This document shows positions 12,880-23,112 of a DNA stretch of 64,000 nt, one piece after another; the first letter of the stretch is position 1; every line of letters begins with the position of its first letter. Below the pieces are notes generated by a model, which worked only from the letters and a program-made list of their open reading frames with translations, made no database searches and was not told the origin of the DNA. Origin of the DNA: Gnetum montanum (Eukaryota > Streptophyta > Gnetopsida > Gnetales > Gnetaceae); the NCBI GenBank assembly GCA_015680685.1, contig MNCI01004986.1, positions 136,813 through 200,812 of the forward strand. Reading direction: 5' to 3'. Both the position numbers and the translations under genes were made by a program.

Positions 12880-13000
12880 CAAGACCTTGACGACGCAACC
12901 AACCTCATCTACAAGGCCCATCATTGAGGCCTTGTCAATACAATACAAAAACACTATATATACCATTGAACACCTTGGAATTTTTTTTCATTTGCTCATA
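12880..13000 (+). promoter_or_regulatory. U3-like segment with TATA motif before the third ORF
   Basis: GAGGCCTTGTCAAT at 12926-12939 is identical to 22214-22227 in the 3' LTR. It is followed by TATATATA at 12955-12962, in the same order and at similar spacing as in the LTR. It could be an internal promoter for the third ORF or a remnant of an older inserted LTR. Confidence 0.4.
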
Positions 13001-13439
13001 ACACATGGGGAATTTTTGTAATTTTTCAAATCCCAAAATCTTCTAGAGCCCATAACTTTCAAACCATTTGTCCAAATCACTCCATTTTTCAATCTTGCAC
13101 TTAGTAGAGGTAAGATCTTTATCATGGAGGCCAAAAACCTTAAGGTTTTCAATGCAATTTCTAAAAATTTTTCTAACTTCCCCAAGGGTTAGTAACCTTA
13201 ATCATACATAAGCATCAATTTTTTCCAAGTTAACCCTTCTAACAACCTTCAAGATGATTTATCAGTGATAATGCATAAATAGAAATAATAATTAACTTAA
13301 TTAAATTAGCCATAATCACAACTTAGCTAAGCTTAACTACCCTCAAGAGTTAAGGTATCCCAATTATTTTACGGTTACAAAATAATCCATGGTTCTATTG
13401 TGATTGCAAATGACACCCAAACAAAAGTGCCTGCAGGAA

Positions 13440-15600
13440 GGAGAACCCTTACAACGATGAGAGAAACAACCTAGAGCTAGAAGGGGCTAGTAAGAATAAG
13501 ACCAAGAAAAATAAGAGGTTACCCATGTAATGAGACCTCTTCGTGAGGAGCCCAAAGTGGAATCTATTTAGCAGATTCCAAAAGAAGAAGTGCTTAATAA
13601 CAATCTCAATGAGGAGAAGCACTTAGACCTGTGCTTAGGCTTAAGGTCACTCTAACTCAAGCCTACCTATACATCATCAAGTCCTGAGAGATCTAAAGAT
13701 TAGTTTTTTAAGAAATAATCTTTGGGCCATTTTTGGAAAAAGCTTCAAAAGATGTTAAAACACAATTGCAAACCTCTCCCATGTGGCCAATCATCATGAC
13801 TAGTGGGGAATGGCACATGGGAAAGACCTATCTCTTCTAGAATAGCCAAAGGCCAAGGTCCATTGTAAACATCAAGGACATTCAAGTGTCCTATTTGATG
13901 AAGGCCATCACATAGGCACTAGGGTTACCAAAAATCGAAACATCGCTAACAGAGATATCAATAAAAGGTGTACCTGAGGCAAAAAGGGAGTGGACCCAAC
14001 GATGCTACGGGGTAGACCATAAGGAGTATGGTGCACTCACACTAGCAAAGTGAATTTATTTCAAGATTGTAGCCTATCACCTCAATCCAATGAGGAGGTC
14101 AAGTAAGGTGACTGCCTTTTCCACTAGTGCATGCGCTGCTCTAAGTTAGAAATTTTTCATTAACCTTCCATAGCTAATTTATTTGGATATTGAGAAATTC
14201 TTCAAGGAGAATGAATGTGGAAGGAGGACCTTGCCCTTTTCATGTCTTATAAGAAAACTTTGCAAGAGTACAAGTATTGTTCACTATTTAAATGACATTC
14301 TCAAGCATATTTCCTTGGCCTTATGGGTAGAAATCATGAAGGATAAAACACCAATAGCCATCTAAGAAGAGGAGCTACCACCACCACCACCCACTTAGGA
14401 GACAATACCAGAGGCCCATGCAATCCTTGAGAATCTGTGACAAATCCAAAAGTAGCTCTTGATCGAACAAGAGTAGCAGGCAGGAATGAGTGGGATGGAC
14501 CCATCTATGTATCGACCAACAATGTGTCACCTTAATGAGGTGGCCCAAACAGTTACGAGATGGAGAGGGGTGGTTTCATTTTCTTTTCTTGAAGAATGTA
14601 GCCACCTTTGAGGTTGGATCCCAATGCTTGGTAGGTGGCAGTTTCATTAGCAACACATCATCTATTCTGAGAAATCTCTAGAAATGTTGCCACTTTTTCA
14701 GTGAGGTTGGAGGAAGGTGAAGAAGCAATTGTCTTGGTGATGCAACATTAAGGGTAGGAAATAGCAATAGAAGTGGTAGCTAACTATGTAGCTAAAGCAC
14801 TGAATGCACTAGTAGCATATGTATCAAATGTATCTACACTCCAAGATGTGCAAACATTCACATGCATGGTCAGTAGAAAATTGAACGTAGCCCAACATGA
14901 ACAACTACTGGAACGAGTAGTAGGAACTAGGCAACCAACTTTGGATATCTTTAGTCTTCTAGAGAACATCACTACAGCCTAGTCAAAGTTGCTAAATGAA
15001 AGAGGCAAATGCATCATTTTGGAGGGGCAACTAGAAATGACCCAAGAGCAAAATCAATGCTTGTCTACAAAAGTTGCTGAACTTCATGCCCAACTTGTAG
15101 AGCAAACAATCCTTAGACCAACAACGACAAGAGATGAAGCTATCAAAAAACTTCAAGAATGATTTCAAAAGGCTAAGGAGGAACTAGTAATGACCATCTT
15201 CAAATAGTCCATGATAGAAGTTAAAGCACATTCAATTAAAAAGGACTTGAATCAGATGCACCAAGAAAATGAAACATTGACCATGCAAAATCATCACCTA
15301 CAAAATGTTGATGCTCAAAGAGATCAAATGCAAGAATTCATTCATCAACAGCAAGAGTATCTTGCCAAAGTCAACACTGAACTAAGGAAATTGGCAATGG
15401 AGAACCAAAATCTATCAATGAAGGAGGTACATACCTTGAAACAAAAGTTTGCCATCGAAATCACCACCTGGAAGAACAAAGCTCTCAAGTTTGAGAGGGT
15501 GAAAAATCACTACAGGGACTAGGTTGGCTTGCAAAAAAAATTAATGAAAAATAAATCTAGATGAAAAAGGCTAAACTGAATGAATCCCTCCAACAACTCC
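13440..15600 (+). pseudogene. Third ORF of the Athila/Tat-like element, 5' part
   Basis: Not a known enzyme. About 13780-14110 encodes a segment that is conserved in the minus-strand relative at 2030-2250 ('VSYLMKAIT', 'YGVDHKEYGAL', 'IYFKIVAYHL'). From 14773 to about 15600 one frame, broken by a few stops, is rich in Glu, Gln, Lys and Leu and reads as a long coiled coil ('LNQMHQENETLTMQNHHLQN', 'VNTELRKLAMENQNLSMKEV'). No signal peptide or membrane segment is visible in the readable parts, so 'env-like' would describe its position only. The frame is cut at about 15615 by the chromodomain element. Confidence 0.6.
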
Positions 15601-15617
15601 AACAAGGAAGAGAGATG

Positions 15618-16196
15618 TGGTAGCCCATTTTCATGACCTCTTGAGCTGTTGCAGCCCTATGTTCATGTGTAGGTGTACATGAGCTACAATTGATCCACAC
15701 TTGGTATGTGGAAGGACATTTGGTATCACCAGGCGAAGCCAGGTGTGATGCATGCAAGGGGTCTGTAGCTGGATTCATCCAGATGTAGCGCATGCACACC
15801 TCTTGTCACTAGAGGAAGCTAGGTGTGATGCATGCGAGGGGACTGCTGCTGGGTTTGCCTAGATGTAGCGCATGCGCATCTACTATCACCAGTTGGGGTG
15901 AAACAAATGAAAGACTAAATCAGCAAGTGATGTGTTTGTGGTACCAGTCACAAGAGTGTACTCACAAATTTGGGTACACCCATGCCTATAAATACAAGAG
16001 GCTCTGCTCACATTGGGGCATCCTCCTGTACATGTTGTAATGTATTCGTTTGTGAGTAAAGGTTGGGATTTTTCCTGTAAGTGTGTTTCCCTTATTCTTG
16101 AGCATTGTTGTGCATCATTACGAGTAGCTGGCTAAGCCGGGTGCTTAGCGCTATCACCTGGTCAAAACAATTTCTACTGTGATTCACTTGGTGATA
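15618..16196 (+). repeat. 5' LTR of the chromovirus
   Basis: It matches 20689-21265. The TATA box TATAAATA is at 15987-15994. Upstream lie two imperfect tandem units of about 80 bases (about 15717-15885), each with 'gatgcatgc' and 'gatgtagcgcatgc' motifs. The end is approximate ('gattcacttggtgata'). Confidence 0.85.
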
Positions 16197-16198
16197 GT

Positions 16199-16210
16199 TG
16201 GTATCAGAGC
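16199..16210 (+). other. Primer-binding site, initiator tRNA-Met type
   Basis: TGGTATCAGAGC is an exact match to the common plant retroelement site complementary to the 3' end of initiator tRNA-Met. It lies just inside the 5' LTR. Confidence 0.9.
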
Positions 16211-16223
16211 AAGGCTATTTGTG

Positions 16224-17275
16224 ATGGAGGACCTTGCTGAGTGCATCGCTATCTTGGAAGCATTAATTGAAGCCCCTGCTCCTAATGTTTGATCCCTTAC
16301 AGACTAAGCAGTTTTGCACCATAGGGATATCAATGATCTGTAGCAGAGAAATGATGTGGTGTAAAGTGAACTCGAATCTCATGTGGGCGAGATCGAGGCT
16401 CTAAAGGTACATTTGTTGTCTCTTGAAGATGATATTGCATTGCTAAATAAGATCATTGCAGGATCTTCACATGGGAGTGGGAACCCTGAAAACTTCAAAC
16501 TGAAAGTGTCGGAGCCAAAACAGTTTGGAAGAAGTCGAAACGCTAAGGAGTTGAAAAAATTTCTGTGGGACATGGAGTAATACTTTTGTGCAACTCATAT
16601 TCCTGAGGACCAAAGGGTCACAATTACCAGCATGTATCTCGTTGGAGATGCAAAGCTCTGGTGGAGGACATGGTTGAAGAATGATGTAAGTGTCAGCTAC
16701 CCTCAAATCACAACATGGGAGGCACTAAGAAAGGAGATGAAGGATCAATTCCTTCCTCTAAATGCTATGTGGGTGGCATAAGAATCCCTCAAAAATATAA
16801 GACACATGACTACCTTGCGTGAATACGTCAAGGAATTCAGTTCCTTAATACTAGACATCAAGAATATGTCTAATGAGGATAAGCTATTTAACATCCTTTC
16901 AGGGTTGTAGCCATGGGCTCAAGTAGAGTTGAGGAGATAGAATGTGAAAGAATTACCAACATCCATAGCTACTGTAGATGGCTTGGTCGATTACAAATGG
17001 GATAATTCTGGATCCAATTCAAAGCTAAAGAAGCCCCATGATGAGGGTAAGAAGGGTGGAAAATAGCATCAAGGTCCCAAAGACAAGAAGGAGGAGGAGA
17101 TGTCCTCTAAACCCAAGGGAGATGAAGCCTCCCAAGGGAAGAAATTCTCATCTAGGTGCTTCATTTGTGATGGATCACATCGGGATCACGACTATCCTTT
17201 GAGAGAGAATCTTGCGACCCTTAAACTTCAAGAGGAGTCTGAGGGAGAGTGCAGTAACCCGAGGTGTAACCCGTT
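16224..17275 (+). pseudogene. Gag of the chromovirus
   Basis: The first ATG after the PBS is at 16224 (MEDLAECIAILEALIE). The Gag core is clear at 16500-16870: 'FLWDMEQ'-like with the Gln codon now TAA, 'VTITSMYLVGDAKLWWRTW', 'LREYVKEFSSLILDI'. The zinc knuckle near 17157-17200 reads 'CFICDGSHRDHDY', with Tyr at the last Cys position of a CX2CX3HX4C finger (a G-to-A change). The frame is shared with the protease downstream, which points to an ancestral single gag-pol ORF. Confidence 0.8.
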
Positions 17276-17789
17276 ATAATTTTTGAACACCCTTTCCTAT
17301 AAGAAGGTCATTCCACCCAACAAGTTGATGTTCATGGAGGTCTTCCTCAATGGACAGAAGGTAACCGCAATGCTGGATACGAGAGCAACAAACAACTTCA
17401 TGTCCCAGCAGTCGGTGGAGAAACTTAGCTTGACTGTTGCCAAGAGCCAGAGCAAGGTTAAGGCTATGAACTTGGGGGCACAGCCTGTTCATGGTGTGAT
17501 CTCTTCTCCTCTCAGAGTTGGATTCTAGAAGGACGATTGTAATTTTTTGGTTATCTCTTTAGATGACTTTGAGTTGATTTTAGGGGTTGAATTTTTTGTA
17601 AGGGCAAAAGCTTTAGTGGCACCACACTTGGGGGGGATGCTGATTACCGATGAAAGGCAACGTCACTTCATCCCAATTAAATGTAAAAAGCCTAAACTGA
17701 TGTTTCAATCGATGGCTCAAACAAATTCTAGGGTAAAAAGGGGTGAATTCACTATGCTAGCTGCCTTGGTGGAGATCAAGGAGAACTAG
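17276..17789 (+). pseudogene. Aspartic protease of the chromovirus
   Basis: 'MEVFLNGQKVTAMLDTRATN' is the retropepsin start with the DTG triad changed to DTR (GGA to AGA). The rest ('MVISLDDFELILGVEF', 'LVAPHLGGMLI') fits the plant Ty3/gypsy protease. It is in frame with Gag, with one stop near 17526. Confidence 0.75.
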
Positions 17790-18690
17790 ATAGTGAAAGT
17801 ACTCGATTATGTGAGGAATGTGCTTCTAGAATTTTCTGATGTGATGCCACCAGAGCTGCCCAAGGTCTTACCTCCCAGGAGGAAGGTAGACCATTAGATA
17901 GAGTTGGAACTAGGGTTGAGGTCGCCTACGAGTGTTCCCTCTCGTATGTCCCCCATGGAGCTTGTTGAGCTACGTAAGTAATTGGATGAGGTATTGGAGG
18001 TTGGCTACCTCCAACCTTCATAGGCACAGTATGGAGCATTGGTGCTCTTCCAAAAGAAGTAAGATGGCACACTGTGGATGTGCGTGGACTATAGGGCACT
18101 AAACAAAATCACCATAAAAAACAAATACCCAGTGCCAAATGTGGTAGACTTGTTTGATCATTTGGCAAGAGCAAGGTACTTTACCAAGCTCAATTTGAGA
18201 TCTGGGTATTGGCAGGTATGCATCGCTGTTGGGGATGAAGCAAAAATAGGATGTGTAACTTGATATGGCTCTTTTGAGTTCTTGGTGATGCCATTTGGGC
18301 TTACCAATGCCCCTAACACATTCTGTAATTTGATGAATGATGTTTTATATGATCTCCTAGATNGAGTCATCTACCTAGGCTTGACATGAATAATATTTTG
18401 AAATTTGCAGNGTATAGCGAGAGTCTAAAGGCTCATGTAGAACATTTGAGGTAAGTTTTCTCAAGGCTAAAAGAAAACCACTTGTATATAAAGAAAGAGA
18501 AATGTGAATTCGGTGTCTCGGAGATCTTGTTCCTTGGTCACTGAATATCAAAGGGAAAAATCTAGATGGATGACCAGAAGGTGTAAGAGATTATGGAGTG
18601 GCTCGCTCTAAAGAAGGTGCCTAAGTTGCAGTCCTTTTTAGGACTTGAAAACTATTATTGGCTACTCATTTAGGGCCATGCAAGGAAGGT
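17790..18690 (+). pseudogene. Reverse transcriptase of the chromovirus
   Basis: RT motifs: 'MCVDYRALNKITIKNKYPVP', 'YFTKLNLRSGYWQV', '[10 protein letters not shown]' and 'LLDE'-like remnants before 18363. Where the catalytic Y-x-D-D motif is expected, a segment of 47 bases bounded by single Ns (18363, 18411) interrupts the domain and shifts the frame from frame 0 to frame 2. The reading resumes with 'YSESLKAHVEHL' and 'KEKCEFGVSEILFLGH'. The interruption could be an assembly artefact. Confidence 0.8.
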
Positions 18691-19300
18691 AGCCCCCTTG
18701 ACCGATTTATTGAAGAAGAACCAAATATGGATTTGGTCAGAGGCCTGTGAAAAGGTCTTCAAACAAATCAAGGAAGCTGTGATGTCAGAACTAGTGCTGC
18801 AGTTGCCTAATTATGAAGTTCCCTTTGAACTTCATACTAATGTGTCTGATCAAGCAAACAATGGAGTCTTGGTGCAAGAGGGACATCTAGTTGCATTTGA
18901 GAGTAGGAAGCTCAAAGACGCAGAGCAGCGATACACAGCTCACGAGAAGGAAATGACAGTAGTGGTGCACTGCTTAAATGTCTGGAGGCATTACCTATTG
19001 GGAACAAAGTTCATAGTGGTCATGGACAATGTGGCCAACACATACTTCAAAACCTAGAAAATGCTCTTCCTGAAGTAAGCAAGGTGGCAAGAGTACCTTG
19101 CAGAGTTCGACTTCAATTAGGTTCATCAGCCTGGGCAGGAGAACCAGGTAGCAGATGCGCTAAGTCAAAAGGAGGTTCAAGCTTATGTAGCAGAGTTGAT
19201 GACAGTTCAGTCGAACTTCATCGACAAGGTGAAGGAAGCTATAGAAGCGAACAAGACCTACTATCAACTAAGACAACAGGTGCATGAAGGTCTTGTAAAA
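18691..19300 (+). pseudogene. RNase H of the chromovirus
   Basis: 'VLQLPNYEVPFELHTNVSDQ' has Asn in place of the first catalytic Asp (usually T-D-A-S). 'RYTAHEKEMTVVVHCLNVWR' retains the Glu helix. The tail with 'QENQVADALSQKE' near 19140 is the usual end of the domain. It is in the frame that follows the N-bounded insertion. Confidence 0.75.
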
Positions 19301-20460
19301 AAATATTGGCTTGAGGCTGATCTCTTGTATGCTCAGGGAAATAGGCTATATGTTTCTAAGGATGAGGGACTATAGTGTGAACTCATGAGGGAAACTCATG
19401 ACACCTAATGGGTTGGACACCCAAGGGTGAAAAGGATGTTAGCTCTTCTATCTCGAGGCTAATTTTGGCCTAAGATGGAAGAGGATGTGGAATTGTACGT
19501 GAGAACCTGTCTACTATGTTAGCTAGACAAGATAGAGAAGAAGAAGCAGGATGGGCTTCTTCAACCTCTTCCAATCCCAGAAAGATCATGGGAGTGTGTT
19601 TCCTTGGACCTCAGCACAGGCTTCCCATAGGTGGATGGGAAGGCGAAAATGCTAGTTTTGGTGGATTAGTTCTCAAAGTACGTGGTGTTTATAGCTATAC
19701 CTCAAGCGTGCACTATAGAAACAACTGTCAAACTCTTCTTTCGGCATGTTGTAAAGGTATTCAGGGTACCTCGTGATATTGTAAGTGACCGAGATGCCAA
19801 ATTCATAGGGAATTTATGGGTGGTTTTGTTCTCTTTGATGGGCTCAGAATTGAAATTTTCCACAGCCAACCATCTCCAAATGGATGGGTAAACTAAGCAA
19901 GTAAATTATTTAGTTGAAGAGTATCTTTGCCACTTTGTAACCGCAAGTCAATGGAATTGGATTGCATTATTGGACACTACCCAATTCTACTACAACTTGC
20001 ATGAAACTTCCTCAACATGGTTGAGTCCTGCAGAGTTGGTCTTTGGGCATCAGCCCATAACGCCCTTGGATGTGGTGAGATTAAAGTTGCAAGGGAAATG
20101 CCCAGCAGCATATCACTTTGCACGCAATAAGCAGGAACTATATGAACAAGCTTATGATAACTTAGCTAAGATGCAAAAGTGCATGAAGAAGTATGCCGAT
20201 CAGAATCAAAGTGCGGTCAACTACAACGAAGGGGATAAGGTCTTGTTAAAAATTACTCCCTAAATCTAGAAGAAGGTCACTAATAAATGGTATCACAAAG
20301 GTCTTCTCCAGATATACGATGGACCATTTGAGGTTGTGAAGTAGGTAGGCAATGTGGCCTATTGATTGAAATTGCCGGAGCAAATGAAAATCCATCTGAC
20401 ATTTCATGTAAGCTTCCTCAAACCCTTCTATGAGGATGTAGTAAGGTAGCAAGTCAAGAG
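19301..20460 (+). pseudogene. Integrase of the chromovirus
   Basis: Remnants of the zinc-binding domain are at 19385-19520 ('HPRVKRMLALLSRG', 'LYVRTCLLC'). The core shows 'VSLDLSTGFP' and 'DIVSDRDAKFIGNLW'. The first core Asp is present and the second is in SDRDAKF. The expected E-x2-N motif is poorly preserved after 'LQMDG'. The long open stretch 19970-20263 is the C-terminal part ('SPAELVFGHQPITPLDVV', 'NYNEGDKVLLK'). Several stops. Confidence 0.8.
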
Positions 20461-20489
20461 AGCACCTCCTAGCATTTGAAAGAAATTTT

Positions 20490-20665
20490 GAAAAATGGCT
20501 AAGAGGATTCTTAGCTATCGAACCGAGGGTGCTAGTTAAAAGAATCAGTGCACTAACTACTTAGTCCAATGGAAGGACTGTAGTGAACAAGATGCCACAT
20601 GGGAATGTGATGTTACCTTATGGCAATTTGAGGACTTGATCAAACTCTACTGGGAAGGACTTTCG
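20490..20665 (+). pseudogene. Chromodomain at the integrase C-terminus
   Basis: 'KRILSYRTEGAS', stop, then 'NYLVQWKDCSEQDATWECD' and 'WQFEDLIKLYWEG' match the YLVKWKG...ATWE...W pattern of Ty3/gypsy chromodomains. In such elements the domain directs integration toward marked chromatin. One stop (TAA) splits it. Confidence 0.85.
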
Positions 20666-20688
20666 ATGAGGACATCAGACTCATCCAG

Positions 20689-21265
20689 TGGAGGTGGATT
20701 TTTCATGACCTCTTGAGTTGTCGCAACCCTATGCTCACTTGCAGGCGCATGTGAGCTACAATTGATCCACACTTGGTGTGTGGAAAGACATCTGGTATCT
20801 CCAGGCGAAGCTAGGTGTGATGCATGCGAGGGGGCTGCAGCTGGATTCATCTAGATGCAGCACATGCACACCTCTTGTTACTAGGGGAAGCCAGGTGCAA
20901 CGCATGTGAGGGGCTACTGCTGGGTTTTCCCAGATGTAGTGCATGCGCATCTACTATCGCTAGTTGGGATGAAGCAAATGGAAGATCGAACTGACAAGTG
21001 ATGTGTTTGTGGTACCAATCACAAGAGTGTATTGGCAAGCCTCGATACGTCCATGCCTATAAATACAAGAGGCTCTACTCACATTGGGGCATCCTCCTAT
21101 ACATGTTGTAACATATTCCTTTGTGAGTAAAGGTTGGGAGTTTTTCTGTAAGCATGTTTCTCTTATTCTTGAGCATTGTTGCATATCATTACGAGTAGCT
21201 AGCTAAGTCGGACACTTAGCACTATCACCTGGTGAAAAACATTTCCACTATGATTCACTTGGGAT
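20689..21265 (+). repeat. 3' LTR of the chromovirus
   Basis: It matches 15618-16196, with the same two internal 80-base units and TATAAATA at 21058-21065. The pol frame runs into it. Confidence 0.85.
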
Positions 21266-21282
21266 ACCCATCCTTGATGGGA

Positions 21283-22155
21283 TTGATGCCTATAACAAAG
21301 TAGAGATCCACTTGAAGGAGTTGCAAGAAAAAATGATAGAATATATGGAGTTGACTAATCTTCGTTACACAAACCTAACAATGCTAACAGTTGGACAGTA
21401 GGAGTCAGATTTGGAGAAGCAGGTGGCTAGCTCATATTTGCTATATGAGGTCAAGTTCAAAGACCACAAAGACACCAAGCAAAAGCTTGAGATCGCTAAC
21501 AATGAACTTGATGTTCTCAAAGGGTGATTCACTAATCAACGATCCATTGTTGAGGACCTAGCTAGATGGAAGAATGACAACCATGAGTTGAAGAACACAA
21601 TATGAGCATTTGACTTTGAACACAAATAGTTCATTGCTTGGTTTGTCAACATCAAGGAGTTGCTTCTAATGATCCCGTGTCCTTGGGATGTGCCCATTCC
21701 AACCCACATTGGGAAAGCTACATGGATAGTGCATGATCCTAGGAGTAAGGAGGAGAAAATTAAAGCATTGTTGGATGCCTTTCACCTTCCACCTGAAGTT
21801 GCAACAATAGTAGGACAACCACAGTCGCCTTAACCACCACTAGTGCATGAAGTCAATGAAGGTCCCTCAGATCCTCAAGAACCACCACTACTCAAGATCG
21901 TTTGATCTTCTCCAACAAGCTTCACATCATCAATGAACATGTTGTTCAAATTTTTGAAGAGTTGTGTCATGGTGTTCAATTTTGTGTCCTGAACACCACC
22001 ATTTTTGTAATGTATTGATCCATACACCCAAGCACTCCATTTTTTGTCAAGTCAGTCAAGCTTTTTTTGTTGAAAGAAAACTCAATCAATGATCCTATAC
22101 CTTCCCAAATTTGTAAAAAACCTAGAGGACAAGTTTCTATTCAATCATGAGGGTA
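21283..22155 (+). pseudogene. Third ORF of the Athila/Tat-like element, 3' part
   Basis: The coiled-coil coding resumes after the chromovirus: 'DAYNKVEIHLKELQEKMIEY', 'KQKLEIANNELDVLKG' and 'LLDAFHLPPEVATIV', with stops between. The C-terminal part is Pro-rich. The last 100 bases before 22156 are untranslated and hold only a weak purine tract ('atgagggta'). Confidence 0.6.
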
Positions 22156-23107
22156 TGATGAGTCATCATTGGTTAGCTACATTGACAAGGTCGACATAGC
22201 TGATCACATTGATGAGGCCTTGTCAATGAGGCCTCATTCACGAGGCCCCGTCGATGCATCTCGACCTACATCAATGATGCCTCGTCGACGCAGTGTCTAT
22301 CCATCGCCTATAAATATGTGCCTACCAACCACATTTTTGAGGAGTCTAGATTTCAATAGTAGCGAAGCTCTTGCATTTTTTGATTCAAAAGTTAGAATTT
22401 TTTCCCTAACTGCCCGTAGCAGGAGTCATTGAGTGTACAGATCTTTATTCAAGCATTGTTGTACCTGAGCACAATAGTGTGTGCAGCAATAAAGATGAGC
22501 TTTCTGATAAACCTTGCAGCACTTTGGATAGATTAGCTCTTTTATTTATGCATTCAATGTTTTCAATTATTTGTTAGTTATTCTTAATTATTTTGCAATT
22601 ATTTTTCAGCAATTAAATTAATGAGATTATTAAACTAGATAGATTAAATACATAAGTACAACCACTTCGAGTGTAACACGTATTTGCTTTGTAATCCCAA
22701 CAACATTATCTCTTGGTACACCTAGTAACGTAGCGTTTGGTCACCCAGCAGTGGATATGTGGGTTCAGGACGTGTACGGAAAGCACGAATGGATACTTAT
22801 GTTAGGATTAGTTAAATGATTAGTTAATTAGTCACTTAGATTAGTTAATTAAACTCCTTTTTATCTACATTTTGAGCACCTAATATATAAAATACAAAAT
22901 GATAAATCAAATGCCTCAGTTATAGTTAACCATGCCAACATACATCACAAGTGTAATTGGGAGGACAACAATTGACCTTAAGGCTAGATTCACTTTTCTA
23001 AAGGGCTAGTGCACTAGAAATGATAAAGTCCATGGAATTCGACTGAGTCGTGCATGAACGCTTTGTGATTCGTATGGTTGGGCGTAGGGGTACCTCGCCA
23101 CTCATCA
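22156..23107 (+). repeat. 3' LTR of the Athila/Tat-like element
   Basis: 952 bases, starting TGATGAGT and ending ACTCATCA, an exact 8-base terminal inverted repeat. TATAAATA is at 22309-22316. It is followed by the CCAAG target duplication. Confidence 0.92.
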
Positions 23108-23112
23108 CCAAG

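Larger units (their letters stand above)
11271..13430 (+). other. Spacer between pol and third ORF
   Basis: No protein motif is recognisable. It starts with a G-rich tract ('atgggggagatgg', 11294-11306) of the kind seen after pol in Athila/Tat elements, then a T-rich stretch (11340-11500). It holds two hairpins (11958-12068) and a stretch at 12880-13000 that resembles the element's own U3 with a TATA-like motif. Confidence 0.6.
15616..21265 (+). mobile_element. Chromodomain Ty3/gypsy element (chromovirus), defective
   Basis: It is an LTR element of about 5.65 kb with LTRs at about 15618-16196 and 20689-21265, an initiator-Met PBS, and one gag-pol reading frame ending in a chromodomain. It lies inside the third ORF of the Athila/Tat-like element, whose coiled-coil coding resumes at about 21283. 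Exact ends and target duplication are uncertain: the LTR termini have decayed and I see no clean TG...CA pair. Stops, lost catalytic residues and an N-flanked insertion in RT make it inactive. Confidence 0.9.
4507..23107 (+). mobile_element. Athila/Tat-like Ty3/gypsy element, defective, interrupted
   Basis: The LTRs at 4507-5452 and 22156-23107 are flanked by a perfect 5-base target duplication, CCAAG (4502-4506 and 23108-23112). The element has a decayed tRNA-Asp-type PBS, then gag, protease, RT, RNase H, integrase, a long spacer and a coiled-coil third ORF. The clade call rests on the PBS type, on RT wording such as 'SGYNQIEI', 'FAYSKMPF' and 'LCNAP', and on the extra 3' ORF. A chromodomain element of about 5.65 kb is inserted at about 15616-21265. 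Numerous in-frame stops make it incapable of autonomous movement. Confidence 0.9.

Noticed and set aside
13780-15600. Classical envelope glycoprotein in the outer element
   Set aside because: No signal peptide, membrane segment or cysteine pattern is readable; the content is coiled coil.
15557-16040. Small ORFs within the chromovirus LTR
   Set aside because: They lie wholly in the LTR and its repeats and are broken in the partner LTR.
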